A DNA stretch of 64,000 bases from positions 29,358,495 through 29,422,494 of the forward strand of contig OZ024808.1 in the NCBI GenBank assembly GCA_964017045.1. The letters run 5' to 3'. The position numbers and the translations under genes were made by a program. The notes beneath the pieces were generated by a model. It worked only from the letters and a program-made list of their open reading frames with translations, ran no database searches and was not told the DNA's origin. Shown piece by piece: positions 20,150-31,929 of this stretch. Source of the stretch: Omphiscola glabra (lineage: Eukaryota; Mollusca; Gastropoda; Lymnaeidae). Numbering within the stretch: position 1 is the stretch's first letter; each line of letters starts with the position of its first letter.

Positions 20150-23100
20150 TAGTGCATGTACATCAGGTAGCTACTAGTGTATTTAGCAATTAGAAGTACA
20201 TCAGGCAGCTACTAGTGTATTTAGCAATTAGAAGTGCATTAGGCAGCTACTAGTGTATTTAGCAATTAGAAGTACATCAGGCAGCTACTAGTGTATTTAG
20301 CAATTAGAAGTGCATCAGGCAGCTACTAGTGTATTTAGCAATTAGAAGTACATCAGCCAGCTACTAGTGTATTTAGCAATTAGAAGTGCATTAGGCAGCT
20401 ACTAGTGTATTTAGCAATTAGAAGTGCATCAGGCAGCTACTAGTGTATTTAGCAATTAGAAGTGCATCAGGCAGCTACTAGTGTATTTAGCAATTAGAAG
20501 TGCATCAGGCAGCTACTAGTGTATTTAGCAATTAGAAGTACATCAGCCAGCTACTAGTGTATTTAGCAATTAGAAGTGCATTAGGCAGCTACTAGTGTAT
20601 TTAGCAATTAGAAGTGCATCAGCCAGCTACTAGTGTATTTAGCAATTAGAAGTGCATCAGGCAGCTACTAGTGTATTTAGCAATTAGAAGTGCATCAGGC
20701 AGCTACTAGTGTATTTAGCAATTAGAAGTACATCAGCCAGCTACTAGTGTATTTAGCAATTAGAAGTACATCAGGCAGCTACTAGTGTATTTAGCAATTA
20801 GAAGTACATCAGCCAGCTACTAGTGTATTTAGCAATTAGAAGTGCATTAGGCAGCTACTAGTGTATTTAGCAATTAGAAGTGCATCAGGCAGCTACTAGT
20901 GTATTTAGCAATTAGAAGTGCATCAGGCAGCTACTAGTGTATTTAGCAATTAGAAGTGCATCAGGCAGCTACTAGTGTATTTAGCAATTAGAAGTACATC
21001 AGCCAGCTACTAGTGTATTTAGCAATTAGAAGTGCATCAGGCAGCTACTAGTGTATTTAGCAATTAGAAGTGCATCAGGCAGCTACTAGTGTATTTAGCA
21101 ATTAGAAGTACATTAGGCAGCTACTAGTGTATTTAGCAATTAGAAGTACATTAGGCAGCTACTAGTGTATTTAGCAATTAGAAGTACATTAGGCAGCTAC
21201 TAGTGTATTTAGCAATTAGAAGTACATTAGGCAGCTACTAGTGTATTTAGCAATTAGAAGTACATTAGGCAGCTACTAGTGTATTTAGCAATCAGAAGTA
21301 CATTAGGCAACTACTAGTGTATTTAGCAATTAGAAGTACATTAGGCAGCTACTAGTGTATTTAGCAATTAGAAGTACATTAGGCAGCTACTAGTGTATTT
21401 AGCAATTAGAAGTACATTAGGCAGCTACTAGTGTATTTAGCAATTAGAAGTACATCAGGAAGCTACTAGTGTATTTAGCAATTAGAAGTGCATTAGGCAG
21501 CTACTAGTGTATTTAGCAATTAGAAGTACATTAGGCAGCTACTAGTGTATTTAGCAATTAGAAGTACATTAGGCAGCTACTAGTGTATTTAGCAATTAGA
21601 AGTGCATCAGGCAGCTACTAGTGTATTTAGCAATTAGAAGTGCATTAGGCAGCTACTAGTGTATTTAGCAATTAGAAGTGCATCAGGCAGCTACTAGTGT
21701 ATTTAGCAATTAGAAGTACATTAGGCAGCTACTAGTGTATTTAGCAATTAGAAGTACATTAGGCAGCTACTAGTGTATTTAGCAATTAGAAGTGCATTAG
21801 GCAGCTACTAGTGTATTTAGCAATTAGAAGTACATTAGGCAGCTACTAGTGTATTTAGCAATTAGAAGTACATTAGGCAGCTACTAGTGTATTTAGCAAT
21901 TAGAAGTACATTAGGCAGCTACTAGTGTATTTAGCAATTAGAAGTACATTAGGCAGCTACTAGTGTATTTAGCAATTAGAAGTACATTAGGCAGCTACTA
22001 GTGTATTTAGCAATTAGAAGTACATTAGGCAGCTACTAGTGTATTTAGCAATTAGAAGTACATTAGGCAGCTACTAGTGTATTTAGCAATTAGAAGTACA
22101 TTAGGCAGCTACTAGTGTATTTAGCAATTAGAAGTACATTAGGCAGCTACTAGTGTATTTAGCAATTAGAAGTACATTAGGCAGCTACTAGTGTATTTAG
22201 CAATTAGAAGTACATTAGGCAGCTACTAGTGTATTTAGCAATTAGAAGTACATTAGGCAGCTACTAGTGTATTTAGCAATCAGAAGTACATTAGGCAACT
22301 ACTAGTGTATTTAGCAATTAGAAGTACATTAGGCAGCTACTAGTGTATTTAGCAATTAGAAGTACATTAGGCAGCTACTAGTGTATTTAGCAATTAGAAG
22401 TACATTAGGCAGCTACTAGTGTATTTAGCAATTAGAAGTACATCAGGCAGCTACTAGTGTATTTAGCAATTAGAAGTACATTAGGCAACTACTAGTGTAT
22501 TTAGCAATTAGAAGTACATTAGGCAGCTACTAGTGTATTTAGCAATTAGAAGTACATTAGGCAGCTACTAGTGTATTTAGCAATTAGAAGTACATTAGGC
22601 AGCTACTAGTGTATTTAGCAATTAGAAGTACATCAGGCAGCTACTAGTGTATTTAGCAATTAGAAGTGCATTAGGCAGCTACTAGTGTATTTAGCAATTA
22701 GAAGTACATTAGGCAGCTACTAGTGTATTTAGCAATTAGAAGTACATTAGGCAGCTACTAGTGTATTTAGCAATTAGAAGTACATTAGGCAGCTACTAGT
22801 GTATTTAGCAATTAGAAGTACATTAGGCAGCTACTAGTGTATTTAGCAATTAGAAGTACATTAGGCAGCTACTAGTGTATTTAGCAATCAGAAGTACATT
22901 AGGCAACTACTAGTGTATTTAGCAATTAGAAGTACATTAGGCAGCTACTAGTGTATTTAGCAATTAGAAGTACATTAGGCAGCTACTAGTGTATTTAGCA
23001 ATTAGAAGTACATTAGGCAGCTACTAGTGTATTTAGCAATTAGAAGTACATCAGGAAGCTACTAGTGTATTTAGCAATTAGAAGTGCATTAGGCAGCTAC

Positions 23101-26100
23101 TAGTGTATTTAGCAATTAGAAGTACATTAGGCAGCTACTAGTGTATTTAGCAATTAGAAGTACATTAGGCAGCTACTAGTGTATTTAGCAATTAGAAGTG
23201 CATCAGGCAGCTACTAGTGTATTTAGCAATTAGAAGTGCATTAGGCAGCTACTAGTGTATTTAGCAATTAGAAGTGCATCAGGCAGCTACTAGTGTATTT
23301 AGCAATTAGAAGTACATTAGGCAGCTACTAGTGTATTTAGCAATTAGAAGTACATTAGGCAGCTACTAGTGTATTTAGCAATTAGAAGTGCATTAGGCAG
23401 CTACTAGTGTATTTAGCAATTAGAAGTACATTAGGCAGCTACTAGTGTATTTAGCAATTAGAAGTACATTAGGCAGCTACTAGTGTATTTAGCAATTAGA
23501 AGTACATTAGGCAGCTACTAGTGTATTTAGCAATTAGAAGTACATTAGGCAGCTACTAGTGTATTTAGCAATTAGAAGTACATTAGGCAGCTACTAGTGT
23601 ATTTAGCAATTAGAAGTACATTAGGCAGCTACTAGTGTATTTAGCAATTAGAAGTACATTAGGCAGCTACTAGTGTATTTAGCAATTAGAAGTACATTAG
23701 GCAGCTACTAGTGTATTTAGCAATTAGAAGTACATTAGGCAGCTACTAGTGTATTTAGCAATTAGAAGTACATTAGGCAGCTACTAGTGTATTTAGCAAT
23801 TAGAAGTACATTAGGCAGCTACTAGTGTATTTAGCAATTAGAAGTACATTAGGCAGCTACTAGTGTATTTAGCAATCAGAAGTACATTAGGCAACTACTA
23901 GTGTATTTAGCAATTAGAAGTACATTAGGCAGCTACTAGTGTATTTAGCAATTAGAAGTACATTAGGCAGCTACTAGTGTATTTAGCAATTAGAAGTACA
24001 TTAGGCAGCTACTAGTGTATTTAGCAATTAGAAGTACATCAGGCAGCTACTAGTGTATTTAGCAATTAGAAGTACATTAGGCAACTACTAGTGTATTTAG
24101 CAATTAGAAGTACATTAGGCAGCTACTAGTGTATTTAGCAATTAGAAGTACATTAGGCAGCTACTAGTGTATTTAGCAATTAGAAGTACATTAGGCAGCT
24201 ACTAGTGTATTTAGCAATTAGAAGTACATCAGGCAGCTACTAGTGTATTTAGCAATTAGAAGTGCATTAGGCAGCTACTAGTGTATTTAGCAATTAGAAG
24301 TACATTAGGCAGCTACTAGTGTATTTAGCAATTAGAAGTACATTAGGCAGCTACTAGTGTATTTAGCAATTAGAAGTACATTATGCAGCTACTAGTGTAT
24401 TTAGCAATTAGAAGTACATCAGCCAGCTACTAGTGTATTTAGCAATTAGAAGTACATCAGGAAGCTACTAGTGTATTTAGCAATTAGAAGTACATCAGCC
24501 AGCTACTAGTGTATTTAGCAATTAGAAGTACATCAGGCAGCTACTAGTGTATTTAGCAATTAGAAGTACATCAGCCAGCTACTAGTGTATTTAGCAATTA
24601 GAAGTACATTAGGCAGCTACTAGTGTATTTAGCAATTAGAAGTACATTAGGCAGCTACTAGTGTATTTAGCAATTAGAAGTGCATTAGGCAGCTACTAGT
24701 GTATTTAGCAATTAGAAGTACATTAGGCAGCTACTAGTGTATTTAGCAATTAGAAGTACATTAGGCAGCTACTAGTGTATTTAGCAATTAGAAGTACATT
24801 AGGCAGCTACTAGTGTATTTAGCAATTAGAAGTACATTAGGCAGCTACTAGTGTATTTAGCAATTAGAAGTACATTAGGCAGCTACTAGTGTATTTAGCA
24901 ATTAGAAGTACATTAGGCAGCTACTAGTGTATTTAGCAATTAGAAGTACATTAGGCAGCTACTAGTGTATTTAGCAATTAGAAGTACATTAGGCAGCTAC
25001 TAGTGTATTTAGCAATTAGAAGTACATTAGGCAGCTACTAGTGTATTTAGCAATTAGAAGTACATTAGGCAGCTACTAGTGTATTTAGCAATTAGAAGTA
25101 CATCAGGCAGCTACTAGTGTATTTAGCAATTAGAAGTACATCAGCCAGCTACTAGTGTATTTAGCAATTAGAAGTACATCAGGCAGCTACTAGTGTATTT
25201 AGCAATTAGAAGTACATCAGCCAGCTACTAGTGTATTTAGCAATTAGAAGTACATTAGGCAGCTACTAGTGTATTTAGCAATTAGAAGTACATTAGGCAG
25301 CTACTAGTGTATTTAGCAATTAGAAGTGCATTAGGCAGCTACTAGTGTATTTAGCAATTAGAAGTACATTAGGCAGCTACTAGTGTATTTAGCAATTAGA
25401 AGTACATTAGGCAGCTACTAGTGTATTTAGCAATTAGAAGTACATTAGGCAGCTACTAGTGTATTTAGCAATTAGAAGTACATTAGGCAGCTACTAGTGT
25501 ATTTAGCAATTAGAAGTACATTAGGCAGCTACTAGTGTATTTAGCAATTAGAAGTACATTAGGCAGCTACTAGTGTATTTAGCAATTAGAAGTACATTAG
25601 GCAGCTACTAGTGTATTTAGCAATTAGAAGTACATTAGGCAGCTACTAGTGTATTTAGCAATTAGAAGTACATTAGGCAGCTACTAGTGTATTTAGCAAT
25701 TAGAAGTACATTAGGCAGCTACTAGTGTATTTAGCAATTAGAAGTACATCAGGCAGCTACTAGTGTATTTAGCAATTAGAAGTACATCAGCCAGCTACTA
25801 GTGTATTTAGCAATTAGAAGTACATCAGGCAGCTACTAGTGTATTTAGCAATTAGAAGTACATCAGCCAGCTACTAGTGTATTTAGCAATTAGAAGTACA
25901 TCAGCCAGCTACTAGTGTATTTAGCAATTAGAAGTACATCAGCCAGCTACTAGTGTATTTAGCAATTAGAAGTACATCAGGCAGCTACTAGTGTATTTAG
26001 CAATTAGAAGTACATCAGCCAGCTACTAGTGTATTTAGCAATTAGAAGTACATCAGGCAGCTACTAGTGTATTTAGCAATTAGAAGTACATCAGCCAGCT

Positions 26101-26935
26101 ACTAGTGTATTTAGCAATTAGAAGTACATTAGGCAGCTACTAGTGTATTTAGCAATTAGAAGTACATTAGGCAGCTACTAGTGTATTTAGCAATTAGAAG
26201 TGCATTAGGCAGCTACTAGTGTATTTAGCAATTAGAAGTACATTAGGCAGCTACTAGTGTATTTAGCAATTAGAAGTACATTAGGCAGCTACTAGTGTAT
26301 TTAGCAATTAGAAGTACATTAGGCAGCTACTAGTGTATTTAGCAATTAGAAGTACATTAGGCAGCTACTAGTGTATTTAGCAATTAGAAGTACATTAGGC
26401 AGCTACTAGTGTATTTAGCAATTAGAAGTACATTAGGCAGCTACTAGTGTATTTAGCAATTAGAAGTACATTAGGCAGCTACTAGTGTATTTAGCAATTA
26501 GAAGTACATTAGGCAGCTACTAGTGTATTTAGCAATTAGAAGTACATTAGGCAGCTACTAGTGTATTTAGCAATTAGAAGTACATTAGGCAGCTACTAGT
26601 GTATTTAGCAATTAGAAGTACATCAGGCAGCTACTAGTGTATTTAGCAATTAGAAGTACATCAGCCAGCTACTAGTGTATTTAGCAATTAGAAGTACATC
26701 AGCCAGCTACTAGTGTATTTAGCAATTAGAAGTGCATCAGGCAGCTACTAGTGCATTTAGCAATTAGAAGTACATCAGCCAGCTACTAGTGTATTTAGCA
26801 ATTAGAAGTGCATCAGGCAGCTACTAGTGTATTTAGCAATTAGAAGTACATCAGGCAGCTACTAGTGCATTTAGCAATTAGAAGTACATTAGGCAGCTAC
26901 TAGTGTATTTAGCAATTAGAAGTACATTAGGCAAC
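20150..26935. repeat. 38-bp satellite array, ~178 copies
   Basis: 6.8 kb of a 38-bp unit: 'attagaagtacattaggcag' then 'ctactagtgtatttagca'. Common variants are gcat/acat, ccag/gcag and attagg/atcagg. Variants are shared between far-apart units at exact multiples of 38 bp, showing block duplications (see findings). It fills most of the gene B intron between the 28.2 and 19.7 kb exons. The unit has stops in all frames. Confidence 0.98.
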
Positions 26936-26949
26936 AATTAGTACACTTA

Positions 26950-27125
26950 GCATTCATAAGTACTTTGTCACCTACAAATAGATTTGGTAACTACAAATAG
27001 ATTTGGCAACTGCAAATAGATTTGTCAACTGCAAATAAATTTGTTAAATACAGATACATTTGTCACCTACAAATAGACTTGGAAACTCCAAATATATTTA
27101 ACAACTACAAATAGATTTGGCACTA
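26950..27125. repeat. degenerate ~19-bp repeat
   Basis: Copies of 'caactacaaatagatttgg' with substitutions, adjoining the 38-bp array. Confidence 0.75.
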
Positions 27126-28212
27126 TTGTCTCTGAACAGAATGATCCATGTAGATTTAATCTGCTATAACTATTTAAAAACCTTCTTTTGAAACTGTAAA
27201 GATTCTTTGCGTCACCTATTAGAAAATATAACAGAATCGATACCCGTCATTGTACAAAGTGGGAGAGCAAAGGAATATATTATTATGTGTTATATGATAT
27301 GATTTAATAATTTGTTGTTAACACAATGCAATCAGCGAAAGGGCTAATACAGTCATTGGCGCTAAGCCCTACTGAAACAATGCCATCAAAAAGACAAGTG
27401 ATGCCATCTGTCAAGTATGGGAGTTCGTTAGTTGTTGTTGCGAGTGAATTTCATGTTTATTGCGCGAGGTGTGTGTGTGTGAGAGTTTTAATAAGTTAAT
27501 GAACGCTCTTCCCGCGCTTGACTGAACTACGTGTTTTTATGTAAAAGACGTATTGTCTAGTCTGTATTCTGACGTAAGTAGTAGTCCTGCGGCAGTTATT
27601 GTGAGGAACGTTGTGGAAGAAAGATGTGTTTCTTGTAGTTCCAGCCTGTATTCCTCATTGATTATTAAAGTTATAGTTAGTACGGAAAGACTTGAGTTTA
27701 TTCACTAATATTAGGAATAGTAAGACCTATTACAACGTGTTGTGGGAACTTGATGAATGAATCCATCCAGAAGGACATGAGGAGTTGACGCCATCACTAG
27801 AGTTGCGCCAAATCATTACACTCATTTATTTGTGGTCGAGCTATTAGTGCAGTGGCGTGCCTCATTTACGTGACACAGATGCGAGCTTCGTTTACATGAC
27901 ACTATGGACAGTAAAGTCCACCACGCGAAACACACCTCCACCGACTGCACATGTAACTAAAGTCAGGTTAATAGGCCTACATCACGTGAGACTCAACCAT
28001 CTCTCAACCCCCAGCCACTACACATTAATCAGGTAGGTCCATCACGTTTGACCCCCAACCCAAAAATAATGACGAAATATGAATTGAAAGTAAATCATGT
28101 TTCTAAATTCATGATTAATGTAAAAGTATCATAGTTTCGATGTTGATATTTTTTTTTTAAAACCCAGTAATTATATATACTTTCTTTTTATAAACGCATG
28201 TCAAATTCTTAC
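27126..28212. other. intron sequence with a possible solo-LTR-like segment
   Basis: 27288-27734 begins TGTTATATG and ends TATTACA, a TGT...ACA pair as in LTRs. It is unusually non-repetitive, but no matching 5-bp target duplication is visible and no coding region follows. The rest of the block is AT-rich with nothing recognised. Confidence 0.25.
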
Positions 28213-28406
28213 GACTGGTTTCCATTCGCTTTGGTCTGGGCTTTTCTTTTGGAACATCTCCAAACAAAAATGCCAAAACCCGAACTTATTATCGTGATGT
28301 ACGCAGACGTTTACGGCCAGTCTGTCGTGGCCTTGCTGAAATCCCGTCTTACATATTGAAGGCCTTGAAAAAAATTTCATCTCGATCCAAATAGCGCCAT
28401 GGCCTC
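28213..28406 (-). CDS. Gene B exon 3: first half of cysteine-rich module 1
   Basis: 194-nt exon, phase 1 at the start and 0 at the end, with acceptor TTTCTTTCTCCAG and donor GTAAGAATT on the minus strand. It reads GHGAIWIEMKFFSRPSICKT to DQSEWKPV. S-I-C-x15-C (ending LAVNVC) matches the S-V-C-x14-F-C start of module 3. The exit phase 0 matches the entry phase of the exon at 19714-19936, and the entry phase 1 matches the short 5' exons at 41.7 kb. One caution: about 28 nt around 28349-28376 recur in the loop of the hairpin element at 29618-29646, so part of this exon may be, or may have been copied into, a mobile element. Confidence 0.5.
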
Positions 28407-28496
28407 CTGGAGAAAGAAATGAAACAAATCTGCTAATACACTGCACATGGGCCAAACAATGCATCAAAGGATGGACGCAGGCAATCAATCATAAAA

Positions 28497-29090
28497 TGTC
28501 AACAAGGAATAGCTGTACGACGTTAAGAGGGAATAGCTGTACGACGTTAAGAGGGAATAGCTGTACGACGTTAAGAGGGAATAGCTGCACGACGTTAAGA
28601 GGGAATAGCTGCACGACGTTAAAAGGGAATAGCTGCACGACGTTAAGAGGGAATAGCTGCACGACGTTAAGAGGGAATAGCTGCACGACGTTAAGAGGGA
28701 ATAGCTGTACGACGTTAAGAGGGAATAGCTGCACGACGTTAAGAGGGAATAGCTGTACGACGTTAAGAGGGAATAGCTGCACGACGTTAAGAGGGAATAG
28801 CTGTACGACGTTAAGAGGGAATAGCTGCACGACGTTAAGAGGGAATAGCTGTACGACGTTAAGAGGGAATAGCTGCACGACGTTAAGAGGGAATAGCTGT
28901 ACGACGTTAAGAGGGAATAGCTGCACGACGTTAAGAGGGAATAGCTGCACGACGTTAAGAGGGAATAGCTGCACGACGTTAAGAGGGAATAGCTGCACGA
29001 CGTTAACAGGGAATAGCTGCACGACGTTAAAAGGGAATAGCTGTGCGACGTTAACAGGGAATAGATTAACGATGTTAACAGGGAATACAT
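28497..29090. repeat. 24-bp tandem repeat, ~24 copies
   Basis: The unit is 'gggaatagctgcacgacgtt' plus 'aaga'. Units alternate between 'ctgtacg' and 'ctgcacg' from about 28700 to 28930, a 48-bp higher-order period. With 24 divisible by 3 and few stops, three long frames stay open on the two strands; none is a gene. Confidence 0.97.
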
Positions 29091-29199
29091 GTATTGAACA
29101 GACTATCTGGTAAAAGTTAGGATATCATTAGTTCAATAAGTGATCAACAGAAGAACAATAGCGACTACATAAAAAAAAAAGATTCTCTTAAAGCTCGGT

Positions 29200-29795
29200 G
29201 GTAAAACTGAAGATGATTTGTATGTGCAATATGGAGAAGTTAATCTCTTATTTATGTGTATCGCTCGTTCTAACACAGTACACAGCAAACGACGATACCA
29301 CAAGTTAACTACTATAACAAAGAATACGATACTCGAACCAGGGCTAATTACAATTGATACCTTTCAATATTTTAATAATAAATTACAGAATCAAAAGCAA
29401 CATAATTAAAATTATCGACTTTCAGAATAATGATAGGATTGTACCGGTACAATGTTGAAAATACATGTTTTAGAAAGGTACAATGATGAAAAGGAATCTA
29501 CACAAACACAGTAAATAAATATCTTGTCGCGTAGCAAAAATAACACACGCTCAAAATCAAAATATTTCTAGAATTATCAGTAGAGCAGACTATAACTATA
29601 AAAGGGGACGAGAATAATTTTTTTTCAAGGCCTTCAGTATGTAAGACAAAAAAAATAATTATCGTCCCCTTTTGTAGGCTTTTCTACTGATAACTCTAGA
29701 AAACCCATTACACAATGTTTTCATTTCCAGATATTTCTACGGGATTCTAAGAACACAGACTATTTATTGTATTTAGTTGTAAACAAGGTCAAGAA
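29200..29795 (-). repeat. dispersed repeat with TATAAAAGGGGACGA motif, copy 2
   Basis: Inverted partner of 6240-6745. Unlike that copy it holds the 'aaaaggggacga' segment twice, in opposite orientation, forming the hairpin at 29567-29700. The rest matches in order: 'agactattta', 'ttgtaaacaaggtcaaga' at the right end, and the VNLLFMCIA tract at the left. Confidence 0.7.
29567..29700. repeat. near-perfect hairpin inside the dispersed repeat
   Basis: The left arm 29567-29619 begins 'tctagaattatcagtaga' and ends 'aaaaggggacgagaataatt'. The right arm 29657-29700 is its reverse complement with a few small gaps, ending 'tactgataactctaga'. The loop (29620-29656) contains 'caaggccttcagtatgtaag'. TCTAGA lies at both outer ends. 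It could be a foldback element or an inverted duplication of the element's TATA region. Confidence 0.88.
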
Positions 29796-30117
29796 AGCCT
29801 ACATTTAGGTTTCTTTTGTTGTTGTTTCTTGCTGGCATCCGTCATTCACAAGGTGACGATGGTGTGGATTTCGCCTGACGAAATCCACAAGGCCTGTGAT
29901 TATTTTTCTAGGATTATAAGCTGGTTCCCAACAGCAAATCACCTCTCTTCACGCCGCTGGATAACCCTAAAAGAACATGATGTGGATGATGCAGCTGGGC
30001 ACCACTGGAGTCGCAGGAGTTGTCGGAATGTTTCATCGTTTCAATGTTATCCGCATACGGGACTGCATCTCCGGTTTTAAATTCTGAGTTTCCTTCTCTT
30101 ATATGAGGTATCATCAA

Positions 30118-30352
30118 ACGTTAACGAGTCCCATCCACCCGGGGTGCTGGTGGTGTAACGAGTCCCATCCACCCGGGGTGCTGGTGGTGTAACGAGTCCC
30201 ATCCACCCGGGGTGCTGGTGGTGTAACGAGTCCCATCCACCCGGGGTGCTGGTGGTGTAACGAGTCCCATCCACCCGGGGTGCTGGTGGTGTAACGAGTC
30301 CCATCCACCCGGGCTGCTGGTGGTGTAACGAGTCACATCCACCCGGGGTGCT
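30118..30352. repeat. 34-bp tandem repeat, ~7 copies
   Basis: The unit contains 'aacgagtcccatccacccgg' and 'ggtgctggtggtgt'. Copies are nearly identical, with one 'ggctgctgg' variant and one 'agtcacatcc'. Confidence 0.95.
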
Positions 30353-30419
30353 TTGCATCAAATTTAGTAGCCACCCCTAAAAATAGCGCAGTGCAGCCGA
30401 ATTGGGGTCAACTAGAGTT

Positions 30420-31250
30420 CATTCACGGGGGAAGATGACGTAAACAAGTCGTCTACATAACAATGACTATCGCAGAAAGTTTCATCAGATAAGATTAGAA
30501 AAAGTGATAGACCCAAATACCCTATCATCAGTATTAGAGACAATCTAAACAATTGGCTAGAACTTACAGAAATAGATGTGAATAATCCAAAAGATTTTCT
30601 GGACATATTTGTAAGAGATAAAATACCAAGAAATCCAAGTGCGGAGTTGGACAACAGAAATGACACACTGGAAGCTATAAGATAATACAGTGGTTTCTAC
30701 TGCGACATTGAAGGGCACAAAAGTCAGATTGTAGAAAATTTCAAAGACACGTAGGAAATAATAGTCCCAATTAACAAAGAAAAATGTCGCCTAATAATAA
30801 TCATATTAGATATAAGACAAATAGAAGAAGACAGCCTTACAGAAATCCACAAAATAAATATCAAAGGTACAACACCACTCAAAGAAATAGATGACAAAAT
30901 GACAAAGAACCTCAAGAAACATTAGCCAGTGCTTGTCACACTGAAGGGACACCTCAATTCTTCCCAGAATATGTTAATGATCAGCTGGCACATTGTTTGA
31001 GAGACGCAGTGTGCACTTCTATAGAAGGAGACAAAAAACTAGTTGCTACCAAATATTACACAAAGGACAAAGCAACAGTCATGCATGGCAACAACAGTCA
31101 AGTAGATTGTTGCAAAGCCACAATCCAAATCGACTGCCCATGGATTACATGGATTGCAGGAACTGTTACAGCTGTTGGCATGGAAAATCTCATTTGTCAA
31201 TTTATCATTAGATATGTTAAGGACGTACCCAACAACTCTCAATAGCTTTT
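30420..31250 (+). pseudogene. Ty3/Gypsy-like retrotransposon relic: gag and protease parts
   Basis: In shifting plus frames the first part reads like the alpha-helical SCAN-like part of a Gypsy gag (NPKDFLDIFVRDKIPRNP followed by an AEL..N..DTLEAI segment, about 30570-30690). The second, 30958-31245, aligns in layout with a retropepsin: YVNDQLAHCLRDAVCTSI, then a TVTAVGMENLICQFII block ending IRYVKDVPNNSQ. The catalytic motif, normally DTG or DSG, reads DAV here, and the preceding frames hold stops (for example in 'gctataagataa'), so it is inactive. Polymerase and RNase H are missing. The integrase fragment at 31785-31929 lies on the same strand and is probably the same element. Confidence 0.65.
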
Positions 31251-31684
31251 AATCACAAGGATAGAAGCAAGACGCCTGAACATGGATACAATAGATGCCA
31301 TAACAAGACAAAATAAAAAAAAAGAAACTCAGAATAATCAGCTACAAAACAATTATTAGATATATCAAAAAAAAATATCAAGAGAAGATTTAATCAAAAT
31401 TCAATAACAAGATAGTCAAATTTAAAAAATCAGAAATAACATCAAAAAAAGAGTTTAAAATTTATAGGACATCCTTACACAACAAAAAACACCGTATTGA
31501 TGAGACAATTTGAACAAGATGATTTCCTTACACACTTATGTGTACCGAATTGTTTTGTTTTTTTTAAGACGAAATTCAATTCGGGAAACTAAGATCTGTC
31601 TTGAGAACGAGGCTACGCCTTGCAGGCATGTACAGGCACCACCTCCTAAATATATGAAATAATTGTATGTTATCTCTTAATGTC

Positions 31685-31772
31685 ATGATTATGTTTGCTA
31701 ATATTTGTATGCACAGCGCGGTGTGCCCAGCCCTAGGTCTCTCTATATAACACCACTGATAATAATAATAAT
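31685..31772 (+). mobile_element. L2-like element 3' tail inserted in the Gypsy relic
   Basis: 'ttgtatgcacagcgcggtg', 'tgcccagccctaggt', 'ctctatataac' and '(ataat)n' match the tail at 10542-10615 closely. The preceding 31550-31680 ('gaaattcaattcgggaaact', 'cttgagaacgaggctacgcc') may be its 3' UTR or another element's. The tail ends in a TAA-type repeat exactly where the integrase reading begins. Confidence 0.75.
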
Positions 31773-31784
31773 AATAATAATTAT

Positions 31785-31929
31785 ATGAAAATATCCCAAA
31801 TAGTAGTACCTTTGGAACTCAGAAATATATCCTACAGCATGCACAGTGTAGCTGGACATATGGGCACTATCATTAAGAAAACTTTAGATTGGATAAGGCA
31901 GAATTTCTTTTGGCCGGCTAAAGATTAAT
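31785..31929 (+). pseudogene. Ty3/Gypsy-like integrase zinc-binding domain fragment
   Basis: A single open stretch reads QIVVPLELRNISYSMHSVAG, then HMGTIIKKTLDWIRQNFFWP and AKD before a stop. This is the N-terminal HHCC region of retroviral-type integrases (VVP..LR..........H....GHxG...T...I...FxWP). The catalytic core is absent. At under 50 codons it is only a remnant. Confidence 0.8.

Noticed and set aside
20150..26935. Possible CRISPR array
   Set aside because: Repeats are contiguous with no unique spacers, the host is eukaryotic, and no cas-like genes are present; the same applies to all other arrays here.
27288..27734. Solo LTR (TGT...ACA, about 447 bp)
   Set aside because: No target duplication, no primer-binding site or second copy visible; kept only as a note in the spacer entry.
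28485..29113. Three long frames on the two strands
   Set aside because: All come from the 24-bp repeat; no independent coding evidence.
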